From: Haliotis asinina
Taxonomy: Eukaryota; Mollusca; Gastropoda; Lepetellida; Haliotidae
Assembly (NCBI RefSeq): GCF_037392515.1
Contig: NC_090290.1
Span: 38,012,753 to 38,076,752, forward strand
Length of the DNA: 64,000 bases
Reading direction: 5' to 3'
Below are positions 20,514 to 31,573 of this stretch, in pieces. A model generated the notes under the pieces. The model saw nothing but the letters and a program-made list of their open reading frames with translations. It did not search any database and was not told the DNA's origin. The stretch's first letter is position 1. Every line of letters starts with the position of its first letter. The position numbers were made by a program, and so were the translations under genes.

Positions 20514-21700
20514 GAGATTTTGTAATCCAGCGAAGCATTTTTGAGCCCCAACAATGCCAATTAATCTGAAAAAAGCACCGGGTTAAGTGCACGAACTCCT
20601 TTATGAAAAAAAAAAAGACCTACTAGCACCACAAACTTTAAACATACATCATAATACCCTTTTACGTAACTCTATGTGATTTTGTTCCAAAGCACATTCT
20701 CGAAACAATGCCATATGGTGCCGGCATCACAACATAGCTGTCCAGCTCATAAAGTGCATAGTATTATTATAAGCTCCGCTCACTGATGTTTCATCTCTAC
20801 TAGCTATGTCAGTGCATAAGCCCAATTATACTGAGAGTTTCCAGTAGCAGCTCGTGCAGTTTTTGCAAGCACCATTTTAAATATCTTTTTTCCTTTTACA
20901 CTCAAAGCTAATTTGTGTATCAGTGTCCAGTGCACTTTCCATTGTTAATTATGTTGTTTATTTAAATAATCAACAAGAAAATCAGCTAGCATTGTATTTA
21001 GGGTGAGGTATGCATGTCAGTTTGTAATTTTGGCTTTTGATTGGGGTGGGGGGTACGGGCGGCACCCCCGTTTTATTTTATCATTCTATAATTAAAAAAC
21101 AATGTTTATTGATAAAAAATCCATAACATTGACCACTACCCTAAACCACATCCTTACCTTAACCCTATGACCCTGAAACCTCGACATAATCCTAATATTA
21201 ATAAACTGGATACTTCTCATGTGGGGATACGGGCGGAACTCTTACCCAGGATAAAACATGTGAACGAATTTGACGTATACTCGGAATAATAGGGTGAACG
21301 AAATCTGAACAAATCATTTTGAATCGATACTTGCTTCTTTAAATACAACATGTGTGTGCCACTCTTCGAATAGAAACTAACAAAATGTATAGAAATATTT
21401 CCGTAAGGTAACTTTGAACTGACAAGTCATGATAATGGGCAAATGTGAAACTTACAGTATCAATATAACGGAATCACATGGTAAGCGTAGGCAGCCATTT
21501 TGAAAATCCACAAAAGTATAAATTGACGGGTGAATTTCTTCCGAATCACGAAAATTCATGAATAAATGAACACTTAAATTTGTACTCTTTCCTTATAGAA
21601 AATTAGTATGTATCTATGTGCTTAAAAAGCTATCCAAATTTGTTTTCTCCAATCAAATGGAAATTTTGATAAAACTCGTAATTCGCATGATGGCTAGAGT
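20514..21700. other. Intergenic, no gene; degenerate C-rich stretch
   Basis: No exon recognised. GGGTACGGGCGGCACCCC (21052) and GGGATACGGGCGGAACTC (21224) are similar and bracket ~170 bp containing repeated CCCTAA/CCTTAACCC strings; possibly a small repeat unit. Confidence 0.4.
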
Positions 21701-21714
21701 TCTACTTTTATATT

Positions 21715-21849
21715 TCTCGCGAGATTTTATGAAAGTTTGACGCGGCGCTTTCGTCTGCGGATGTAAACAACATCACTCAGCATCACTCAGTGAGATTTCG
21801 GCTGAGTTGCCTACTTTGCGTTTATTTCCTGTGGATCGAAACATTTCGC
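21715..21849 (+). promoter_or_regulatory. Possible CpG promoter with TCTCGCGAGA and untranslated exon
   Basis: TCTCGCGAGA (21715-21724) matches the palindromic element found in many animal housekeeping promoters. It sits in a locally CpG-rich stretch, and 125 bp downstream a good donor, CGC|GTGAGT, begins at 21850. No translatable start lies between. It could be a first exon of the SWEET gene 12 kb away or of nothing; purely inferential. Confidence 0.3.
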
Positions 21850-23571
21850 GTGAGTTATGCATAGAAATTCCTAAACATATGACTTATATGTCCCACGTTT
21901 TCTTTAGAAATGACGACAGTCGGATCTCCAATTTCTAAATTGATGTCAGATATTTCTGCCAGATGTTTACTCTTTCAGTCAATACTAACGTGGCGTAAGT
22001 GCCTGTCTCTATTTATAATGGGTTTAGTACGTACGGATAAGAATTAAAACAAACCTAAGGAACAGAATTACTGTTTGTAATTAAAGTAAGTATGCAGTTT
22101 ATTGTTGTAAAATAAACTTGAAAAGACCTATAACATCAATAGATCTATTTGCCATGTTCAGCCCAGAGATGCAACTAGCTCTTGTATTAGGCAAAAACCA
22201 TATGGGTAGATGGGCTCTGTATTAAGCTGGTGAATAATGCAAATCATGTAATTAATGCGAGGATTTTATTATATGATATATGATAACTTAGAATTCTTTG
22301 CAGATTTACAGTGCTCTGTTCTATGTGATTGATATATGCCTAATATTCATTATAAGTATTAATAACATTATTCAGGATACAGAAGGAATAATATTGCTGA
22401 CAATGACCCCCTATGCATCTTCAGCACCATATAGTAGTTTTGTCAGCACTTGAAAACTATTGAAAAGTTACTCATTCATAAATGTTTTTTCTAGTATAGG
22501 TCCGTCTCCTATTCTTGCGGTAAACGCCGATGCGTGATACTTAGCGGTTGTTTACATCATTGACCGGTAACTAGGAAGTGGCCCAAGTTTGTGAATTATC
22601 AAAATTTCGCAATGTAACAAATATTCGTTAGTTGTAACCAGCTTGGAAAAATCGTAACTTTTCCCCGCCCTTGCCGATAAGATTCCCCTTCCTTACAGTG
22701 TTACACCAAATAACGTTACTTTCTCGTTATGCCGCGAGAATGAGAGACGCCTCGAAAAGTCAGCGGTGGACGACCATGTTTTTCACCAAGCTCATGTGTG
22801 ATAGTACACCTGATGGATCAAGCAGTTGACACATGCAGATGAAAGAGGGAGAATCTCTTCATTTAAAAACAACAAGCATACATACGAAAAGAACTGTTTG
22901 TATTATTTTTTCAGGTGATATCTGTAAGTACCGAGAGAATAGGAGACTCCAGTATACGAGAAAATTTCATCGCGACTGTTTGTCAGTTTAAGAATATGTG
23001 ACTCACTGTGTTTTTCTGAAAGCAGCTTAAATGTGCGCTCACTCATTCACTTTATGGCTGAAATCCTCATCTGTCCTGAAAAAAGTGTGTGCTGGGGTAT
23101 AAATTGTAATTTGTAATTCTGAACATGTTTTGGGTAGTTGTTGTTAGAATGGTAAATCGTAGCAAAAGAGGTATACCTTTTATGATGACAAAAAAACACC
23201 AAACAATGAATTTTACATTTGGTGGAAATGGAAGTCATTACTTACATAATGTGATTTCTTGCAGCTTATTTATATATGACAACTGCACATTATACCATGA
23301 ACCTTTGAAGCATTGTGCAGCTTGATGGTGAAAATGTATTATCAGTATTATTTTAGGCTTTCCTTCCACATTGAGTTGACACCATGATGCAACAGAAGTA
23401 GTCTATGTAAATGTGTGATTTTTATTTCTTCCAACTCTTAACACAGCCACCCGCATTTCAATCAGGGTCCAAACTAGTGAATTCTGGGCATTTTTAGTAA
23501 GACTTGATGTTTTCTCTGTGAACTGAAAACGTATTATCAGTGTTAATCAAGGCTTTCCTTCCACATTAAGG
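21850..23571. other. Intergenic, nothing recognised
   Basis: Moderately CpG-containing around 22500-22760; two ~35-bp related phrases AACGTATTATCAGTGTTAAT / AATGTATTATCAGTATTATT with GCTTTCCTTCCACATT (23330 and 23530) show a local ~200-bp duplication. No coding family seen. Confidence 0.4.
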
Positions 23572-23812
23572 AATGAGAGAGTTTAGTTTATACCACAATC
23601 AGCAATATTCCAGCTACAAGCCAGTTGTCTGTAAATAATTAAGTCTGGACCACACCGTCCAGTGACCAACTGCATGAGCACTGATTTGGACAATTAGGAA
23701 CTGATGACATGTTAATCAAGTAAGCAAGTCTCACCACCTGGTATCATTGGTCAATTTTTACCATGGGTTGCTGAAGACCAGTTTGAACTCTGATCTTCAC
23801 GGATAGACAGTT
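23572..23812 (-). repeat. SINE family A copy, diverged
   Basis: Recognisable by CAGCAATATTCCAGCTACA, GTCTGTAAATAATT and GGGTTGCTGAAGACCAG. Confidence 0.75.
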
Positions 23813-24010
23813 TGAATGCAAAGGGCACACAATTTGGAATTGTATAGAACATCCCTGAGAAGCTGATAGGCAATATGAAGAGTGGAGTTTGAACTATTGA
23901 AATCAGTCGCTTGAAATTGAGATGGTATCCATGACCCATATCATTTTGGTAATTCTTAAATTATCAGGCTGACAACTTGCTGTAACCATGGTAACTAGGA
24001 ACCTGTGAAG

Positions 24011-24172
24011 AACTGCATTCAAATTGGTATTCAGCAACCCATGCATGTTGGGAAACAATTAACTGGATCTGATGGTCTGTGCAGGTTGTGCTCATGACAT
24101 TGATCACTGGATGTTCAGACTCAGATATTTACAGACCACCACCCTATTGGTGGGTTGTAATGTTAAACAACA
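24011..24172 (+). repeat. SINE family A copy, plus orientation, diverged
   Basis: TTCAGCAACCCATGCATG head, GATCACTGGATGTTCAGACT, ending GGGTTGTAATGTTAAAC. Confidence 0.7.
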
Positions 24173-24369
24173 ACTGAAGCACAGTACTACATGCTACAGC
24201 TGCCTGAATATCTTGTAACCCAACCCTGCATTGTGAGTCAATATGACTGAAGAACAGCTGCAGTTTATCAATACAAAAATTGTGCTTTGATATCTGTGGC
24301 AAATTCAGTGAAATTGTGTTAAGTCTTATACATATTTATGCATCAACATTAATGTTGTTCAAACAGGAT

Positions 24370-24535
24370 TCGTGCGCAACAGGGGCAGTGGGGTATCCAA
24401 ACGTTTGCCAGTCACGCCAGTGTCATGGCTTTGATTCCTCAAATGGGTACAGTGTGGAAAGCCCATTTCTGGTGTCCCTGAACGTGATATAGCTAGAATA
24501 TTGCTAAAAGCTGTGTAAAACGAAACTCCTTCTCT
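24370..24535 (+). repeat. SINE family B copy, plus orientation
   Basis: tRNA-like part GCAGTGGGGTATCCAAACG, then GGAAAGCCCATTTCTGGTGT and ATTGCTAAAAGCTGTGTAAA. Confidence 0.75.
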
Positions 24536-24649
24536 TGTGAACAACATGCCACAACAGGATTCAGACCACAACCCTCACACCACACTGTGCTATGTCACAC
24601 CACACCATACCAAGTCATGTCTCATGTCATGCCAAACCACACCATGCCA

Positions 24650-24815
24650 CTCATTTTATTTCTTGTTTTACAGATTTTTGTAGTCAGAAAATGTAAAGGC
24701 AGGAGGGAAGAAATACTTGTCAAAGTAATATTCCTTTTAAATGCTAAAAGTATTTTACTGTTGGCAATTTATGAAGTATACATGGAACAAAAAACAATGA
24801 AAACATCCTTTTGAT
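24650..24815. repeat. Unclassified repeat, also at 48098-48235
   Basis: Shares TTCTTGTTTTACAGATTTTT, TAAATGCTAAAA.TATTTTAC and TTGGCAATT.ATGAAGT with the second locus. May be two halves of a MITE related to the GGTCTGGCC-ended repeats near 43440 and 48370. Confidence 0.55.
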
Positions 24816-25080
24816 AAAAACATATCAACTGTCTTTTATTTATCAAAAATGAATGCAGTTACCATGTTTCAGAATTGGTCAACAGACTCTGTAATGTTTG
24901 TGAAACAACAAAAGAGATAAACTCCACTATACTTCCTTGTGTCAGCCATTTAAAACAGAATGATACAATTTAAGATTTATATCCCCCTTCTTGCTATCGC
25001 CAAATCTGAATGTTTCAAAAATGTTTAATGTGTTCCAGCAACCTGTTTATCTTAAGGTCTTTCCTAAACCTGTGTTCCTA

Positions 25081-25455
25081 CTGTGCAGTAACATAAAAGC
25101 AACCAAACCTGTTCTGTATGACATCATAAAGTCAAATAAAACCACACCTTTCTTTAAAGTTGATGAGTACTTTACAGAATATGGTCATTCAGTTTTGTGA
25201 TTGCCACCCTATCATTGCGATTTAAACCCAAAAGAACTCATTTGGGGTATCATGAAATCGGATGTTGGCAGGCAAAATGTAACATTCAAACTTCGGGATG
25301 TACAGATGATTGTTCAACAGTCAATAGACACCATCATGCAGGAAACATGACAAAAGCGTGTTGAGAAAGTTGAGAATGAAATAGAAAGACATTATTGGGA
25401 ACAAAGTGGACTGGACCATGCCACCATCAAGCCAGCCGTCATCAGGGTAGACTGA
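25081..25455 (+). pseudogene. Decayed DDE transposase fragment (Tc1/mariner-like)
   Basis: One frame reads LYDIIKSNKTTPFFKVDEYF, stop, LPPYHCDLNPKELIWGIMKS, DVGRQNVTFKLRDVQMIVQQ, stop, QKRVEKVENEIERHYWEQSG. The PPYHCDLNP.ELIW block is the C-terminal part of a DDE_3 type catalytic domain, with the last acidic residue in ELIW. Two in-frame TGAs are each one base from Arg or Trp codons. Only the C-terminal third is present. Confidence 0.8.
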
Positions 25456-25609
25456 CGACAGCGACACTGATTTGGACAACAGCGTCTTCTGAAAGTAGCA
25501 ACACTGACTCCCACTGAACGTCTCAAGTGGTAACCAGATAACGGCTTTTGAGATGACCCCATCTTCACAACACACGCTTGTTGATTACCTGGCTGTTCTA
25601 CCAGCAAGT

Positions 25610-25830
25610 GCTTGATGTGTCGTTTCAGTATGGATCTGTAAATGCACCGTTTCCGTGCGCCTGTCCGTCCATCCGTCTTTTCTGGAGCAGAACTCTAGAA
25701 CCGTTTAATATTTCTTCACCAAACATGACACACTGATTGGTCTAGTGGTGTACTGGTGCCTTTTGATAGTTTGGAGTTCTGAATAGAATATTTTTGGCGT
25801 TTCCATAGCAACAAGTGTGACTTACTCTGA
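25610..25830. repeat. Reverse fragment of the 174-bp tandem-repeat element
   Basis: GTCCGTCCATCCGTCTTTTC, TCTGGAGCAGAACTCTAGAA and GGTGCCTTTTGATAG are reverse complements of the unit found at 15145-16135. One unit only. Confidence 0.75.
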
Positions 25831-26245
25831 AATTGGAGGTAATGCTGGCGATAGTGATGACTGTGTCTTCTTGTTTTGTTTATGGCATATAGCCGGATAG
25901 GTATTAAGTTCAAACTGCATGTAGTCAATGATTGGTGTCAATAAACCAGACATTTAGCTTTCTCTGTGACAGATGCTGTTTACCACAATCAACAAGTTTT
26001 TTTTATGTACCGAGTAGATTATTTACTTGTTTGTGTACACAACCAAGATCAGACTACTGCTCACGACCTCATACTCCGGGCATGCATACTGTTTCAAGCT
26101 CTGTGAACCTATTCAGTGCGCATGTATTATGGGCGCAGCACAGCACAGTTGTTGAAACCACTTTTTCCCCCAGCGCTGGAGGAAATTTAATGAATCGTTT
26201 GAACTCCTATTTTATGGGCTTTTCTTTCATTGCATGTTTTTCAAC

Positions 26246-26586
26246 CAGTGTTCACGAATAGCATCTGACCCTCTGACAAATCTGGCAGATTCGCCAGTCC
26301 AACTTGCCAGCCCCAGTGAATATATATTCAGCCCACTGAATATTTCACAATGTCTTTGTGTGAAGTTGCTATTTGTTGCCATGTGACACTTATTTGCTGT
26401 TTATATATCTTATGTTTGTTATCATATAATGTTTATAATTTCAATGCCAGTTATAAGAAATGTTAAATCTGAAATGTTTGTTTAGCTTAATTCTGTGGGT
26501 CCAGTGGATTTTCAGTGGGTCAGACAGACATCCGAAACTTACAGGACCCAATGTCCTGTTACTTTGAAAAACCATCGTGAAAACTG
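26246..26586. mobile_element. 341-bp hAT-like MITE, copy 1
   Basis: Begins CAGTGTTCACGAATAGCATC, ends in the inverted GTGAAAACTG, and is flanked by TTTCAAC on both sides (26239-26245, 26587-26593). Same length as the inverted copy at 43898-44238 and the same family as the split copy at 30491-32123. Confidence 0.85.
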
Positions 26587-26857
26587 TTTCAACTTTATAG
26601 GTTAAATTGGCATTTTTGATGATATGTTTCGGTAAGTGCATACTGAAAGGTATGAGAATCTGCAAAGTTGTGCTTCACACTGCATGTGACCTTAAAGTTT
26701 GATTTGATAATTTGCGACAGGGGATTATGTCACCTTAGTGACAATGCTTGTTTCTATTGGTTTGACTTAGGTCTGCATATTTCATTGATTCAGGGACTGA
26801 AGATTTTAAAGCCTGCAGGCAGCCTTGATGGCCAACTGGCAAATTAAGGAATTGTAA

Positions 26858-26930
26858 ACACTGCACACACGTGCACACACACAACTGCACATGCATGTGC
26901 ACGGGCACACGCACACACATACACACATAT
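26858..26930. repeat. CA/TG-rich alternating tract
   Basis: Impure (CA)n with GCACATGCATGTGCAC; purine-pyrimidine alternation over ~70 bp. Confidence 0.8.
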
Positions 26931-28290
26931 TATACTACTGATATCTTCCAGAGCAGGATGAAGTAATGAAGTCAGTGTCAGGTTGCTATCATTTTGTTAA
27001 TCTAGATATATTTCTGCCAACAGCTGTAGCCTGTTTGATTTTATCATGTTTATACACTTTAACAGTATATAGTCTATCAATATTGATACACAAACTGACT
27101 TTTCAAAAAACAAGCAAGCATGGATGCTTTTTTCTCATCACTAGTAAATGAAGTGAATGCTAACTAACCATTCAAACATACCAACCTAACATCAACATTA
27201 ATCTCTAATTTCATGGTTGGAACAGTTGCTACATTTGTTAATTTATCTATTGAAATGATTGTGTAGTGATATTTCACTAGATGATTTATTCCAACATCTG
27301 TCAGCATTGTAACACATTGACAGATGTTCGTAAGTTGGCATAAGACTTGAATGCTGTTAGGGCAGGAAACAAACCCAGTTTGGGTGTGATTTGATCAAAT
27401 TTAAAGGTATAAATGAACACCTGTAGAATAAGATAATAGACATAGTGTGGAAATGATAGTGTGGACACTTTCTGATAAAGTTATATCTGGGGGGATAAAA
27501 CACTAAGAATCATAATTTTCCTGATAGCTTTTTTATTTTTCAAACTATTGACCCCATTCAAACCAGTTCACCATCACATGAAAGGTTATTCTCTGTACAA
27601 TTGAAAAGTGATTCCAATATTTAGACATTAAATTCCCATTGTATGTCTGTATCTTGCTCAAATATCAAAAACAAATGGTTTTTAAAGGAATATTATGTGT
27701 CCTGCCCTATGTCTTTTTACAGCTATGGAAAACTGTAATGTTCGTGGCATCTGCAGATTCAGGTTGTCTTTGACAGGAAATTTATATTGATGTGTCAACT
27801 TGAAATGATCTTGATTTATGTTGACATTTCAGTCAATAATGAAATTGATGAGGCTGCTTAAAAAAGTCAAACGTTTCTTGAGCACATTTTTTTCAAAAGT
27901 GGTGAGGGAGGTGGGATGTTTTTTAAGTTTAGATTGAAAAAACGTGATGAGAGAGGAGTACATTTTTATTTTTCTCTCTCACGAATACATCTTTGGAAGT
28001 TAAGCACATGTTCATGAGTTGTAGATACAGGCAGACTTGGACAGGGGATGGGTCCAAGTCAAAATTGTGCTTGTTTAATGACAATAAGAAATTAATACGT
28101 GCACAAATAAAAGTGATGTGCTGATGCCTGAGAAACATTTCACTTTTTTATTTTGCCTTATTGATATGTGTATAGAGGAACAACCTATAATCCTACAGGC
28201 TGATCCAGTAGATGTGTAGAATTGATCGCTCTTTTAATACCAGTCTTAGTAAATATGAGCATTTCTGTGGTATTGAATGATTTATATATA
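26931..28290. other. Intergenic, nothing recognised
   Basis: A+T-rich, short open frames only, no repeat family of this window identified. Confidence 0.4.
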
Positions 28291-28449
28291 CTGAGGGGAA
28301 AAAATAAGGGATCACATGAAAGGACAGTTGTTCCTTCATATTTTTTTAAGTTTCTGCACAAGCTAAGTGATACAAAGCTTGTGAAGAATGCTTGGAAGAA
28401 ACAAAGGAACAATTGTCCTTTCAAGTGATCCCTTGTTTTTTCCCTTCAG
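28291..28449. mobile_element. 159-bp mariner-like MITE
   Basis: CTGAGGGGAAAAAATAAGGG at the left and, reversed, CTGAAGGGAAAAAACAAGGG at the right; inverted repeats run ~50 bp. TA lies immediately outside both ends. Confidence 0.9.
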
Positions 28450-29870
28450 TATACGAGCCTGTGATTAATGAGAACATGGTCAATTTGCACACTCATATTG
28501 CAGGTCAGAAAATCGATAAACTATGTTTTAATTTACTATTCAACACCCCTACTATATAAGTTTTTATAACATGTATCTAGAGAAGCTAGATAGTAAACCA
28601 GGACTCAGTTTATAGATTTGGTGATCCACAGTGGGGTCCTATGGGCCAATTCATAAATTTGTATTGATAGATTATTTGCATTTGAAATGATTGATATTTG
28701 GTGCCTCAGTTATTTATTAATAATCTTGAAATAAAAATAAATTATAAATAAAGTGGACCCCACAAAATTCTGATTATATAGAAGAACATACACCAGATCA
28801 CAGTTTCTACCCTGATATAAACAATAGGAATTTATTTTTTAGTAGATAAGCTTTTAGTAATTGATTGATCGCTTTTTAGTTTCGATATACATAGTGGTTT
28901 CATCTTTGAAGATTGGTTGTTTCAATAGCTATGATGAACAAACCTGTTTGATTGTAGGTTTTACAGGTAAGATTAGCTGATGATAAAGAAAAAAACAATT
29001 AAGTAATAAGGTTTCCACTATAATCCCTCTGTAGCTGGATTGCTGGACATATTATCATGATTATACCCAAGACATTGGGGGCTCCTGTTAACATGTAATG
29101 ACAAGGAAGACTTAGAGGAATAATTTTTGTAAATTCAGCCTAACCTTCATGTCCTCCAAGCTTTTGTATATCTAAAGCCTTTCATGAAATTTTACTATCC
29201 TTGTCTCGCCAAAGATATTTGTGACTATAATCAACTTGGTTGCATATGATCGATCTCGGAAGACCTCTGTTTTTTGTATATTTACAGCTGTTACAATCAT
29301 CAATATAGTGCTTTTTCTCCATCACTGACATTTGGGATCGATGAATCTATGTTATGTACAGTGCAAAAATGATCATGTCGAATTGGTTACAATTGAATTT
29401 TTATTATTCATGTGTTTTTGCCTTGTGATCTGTCAGATATAGATGATCACATTTATTTCATGCACATCTGCTGATCACAAAGGAACATTAAACCAGAAAC
29501 ATATCTCTCACTGAGATTAGGACACTGGGTGAAAATGAGAATGTGTGATAATCTGAGGGTGCATAACTGATAAATAGTTTTATATTATCATGGTTATCGT
29601 AATTCACAAATCATGGTTTCAGAATAACCCTTTCTTGGATTGTTTGTCTCCATGAAGTCGTCAAAACAATCGACTTCCTGAAGAAAGATTATCCAAGTTG
29701 GCATATTTCTTGGCTTCTATCTGTCCATTGTCCTTACCATTTTTCTTACATGTTACATCCTTTAGTAATAGGGATGGTCGGGCAGCCTAGTACGTTTTGG
29801 TGCCTATGTTAATGAATTTGGATAACTGTGTATTTAGTATACCAGGTGTTGAAACTGATTAAACATGTAG
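28450..29870. other. Intergenic, nothing recognised
   Basis: A+T-rich; no exon or repeat supported. Confidence 0.4.
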
Positions 29871-29871
29871 G

Positions 29872-29985
29872 TTCGGTTGGGTAGTCTAGTGGTTAAAGTG
29901 TTTTTCTCATCACGTGGAAGACCAATGTCACCGTGACATTGCTGGAATACTGCCCAAAGCGATATAAAACTACACTCATGCATTC
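29872..29985 (+). repeat. SINE family B copy with internal deletion
   Basis: TTGGGTAGTCTAGTGGTTAA (tRNA-like A-box side), then GTGACATTGCTGGAATACTG and the tail; the middle domain is absent. Confidence 0.75.
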
Positions 29986-30689
29986 GTCAGCTTTTACGAA
30001 CCAGTGCCAAATAACTATTGGCTTCACTGTTGTTGTTTCCCAATTTCTTTATTTATCTGATATATAGTAAGAGTAAATTATGAAATGTCGTGTTCTTCAA
30101 AATAAAGAAGTTGACGCCCAAAAAATCTTGCTTTGATATGTATCACTTCTATCTAAGTTCTGTTCAAAGGTAATTTGCTCTTTCTCTTGTGGCCATGCCA
30201 AAAAGCCAGGATTGGAATGAAATCCATTTTCACGCTGATCATGTTTTAAGGATAGTTAGTACTGGAGATGTTTCAATGGGCTTGTGTGTGGATATGGCCT
30301 CTAGGTCCATTAGTTCTAGACAAGTGAAAAAGTACACAGAGTTGTTTTCTCCCATGCTTGACAAGTCTGAAATGAGCTGCAGACCTGTAGGTTTGGGCCA
30401 GTGGTGTTGACTTCATGAAGCAGAGCCAATGATGTAGCTGAAATATGAAGAATCTCACCCATGTGTCCACTGATATCAGTTATATCAACACAGTGTTCAC
30501 GAATATTGTCTGACCCTCTGACAAATCCGGCAGATTTGCCATGGTCAGACAGACGTCCCCAACCTGCTGACCCCAGTGTCTGACTGAATATGTCACAATA
30601 ATTTGTTTGATTGGCATTATTAGTAGCTGGTAAGTGATAACAGGGTAAGATTCTTTATGGATAACAACTTCTTTATTGCATATTAATTT

Positions 30690-31066
30690 TGTAGACGACA
30701 CCTTTCGGTGGCTGTTGTTGTTTAGAGGTGTTCCTGCCATTCGCTTTGAGCATGGTTTACAGTGTTGTAGAACTGGTAAAGTAGGTTTCAATGCCTGCTT
30801 GTTGCTTTAGGAGACAGCTGATGTGGTAGGAGGTTTTTCCAATGAAGGGTAAAGCGATGCGGATAGGTGCTGGTTCAGGTTTGTTGGTGGGCTCTTTTCT
30901 TGTCGGGTGGAGTGTGGATCTGATGATTTTATCAACTAACTTTGGTGGGTAGTGGTTGAACTTGGTGAAAACATGGCGGAGGTGTTGTATTTCTGCACTT
31001 GGACTGTTTGAGGAGAGGTTTATGGCCCGTCTGGTGAGGGTAGAGATGATCCCAGTTTTGGTTTTC
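30690..31066 (-). pseudogene. Inverted piece of the same Penelope-like polyprotein
   Basis: Minus frame reads LTRRAINLSSNSPSAEIQHL, RHVFTKFNHYPPKLVDKIIR, then PAPIRIALPFIGKTSYHIS and ends at GVVYKIN, where it jumps to the element's tail; the endonuclease is deleted. Overlaps in content with the plus copy at IGKTSYHIS. Confidence 0.8.
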
Positions 31067-31573
31067 AGGGGACCTGAACCAGCACCTATCCGCATCACTT
31101 TACCCTTCATTGGAAAAACCTCCTACCACATCAGCCGTCTCCTAAAGCAACAAGCAGGCATTGAAACCTACTTTACCAGTTCTACAACGCTGAAAACCAT
31201 GCTCAAAGCGAATGGCAGGAACACCTCTAAACAACAACAGCCACCGAAAGGTGTCGTCTACAAAATCAACTACGACTGTGGCGAGGCATATGTAGGTGAA
31301 ACCTCCTGGCCCATAAACATCAGAATCAAAGAACACTTATCATCTACAACCAAATCAGATCGGAAATCTGCTATATCCGACCACATCATCAAATGTCCCA
31401 ATCACAGCATAATTTGGGACAGTGTAGAGATATTATCCAAAAACCAGAAGGACTTCACCCAAAGAAAACTGGCAGAAGCAGTTCAAATCAGGAGACACAA
31501 GCCCTCAATCAACAGAGATCAGGGATATCTCACCCCAACTGCATACAATGAACTCATAAAAATAACAGATTAG
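31067..31573 (+). pseudogene. GIY-YIG endonuclease end of a Penelope-like polyprotein
   Basis: Reads IGKTSYHISRLLKQQAGIET, then VVYKINYDCGEAYVGETSWP, INIRIKEHLS, SAISDHIIKC, KLAEAVQIRRHKPSINRDQG to a TAG stop. The VY...YVGET pair is the GIY-YIG signature of Penelope-like retroelements, with the downstream Arg (INIRIKEH) and Glu (LAEAVQI) of the active site. Intact to the stop, but the reverse transcriptase is missing, so it is a dead 3' fragment. The open frame continues upstream of 31067 only into antisense of the inverted piece. Confidence 0.85.

Noticed and set aside
20643-20700. Continuation of the palindrome beyond 20513
   Set aside because: Sequence outside the ACTGA duplication is not mirrored on the left side.
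26441-26665. 74-codon minus frame similar to 43852-44043 plus
   Set aside because: Similarity comes from the shared hAT-like MITE, not from a gene family.
30956-31066. N-terminal extension of the GIY-YIG frame
   Set aside because: It is antisense to the inverted half of the same Penelope-like element, so not part of the protein.
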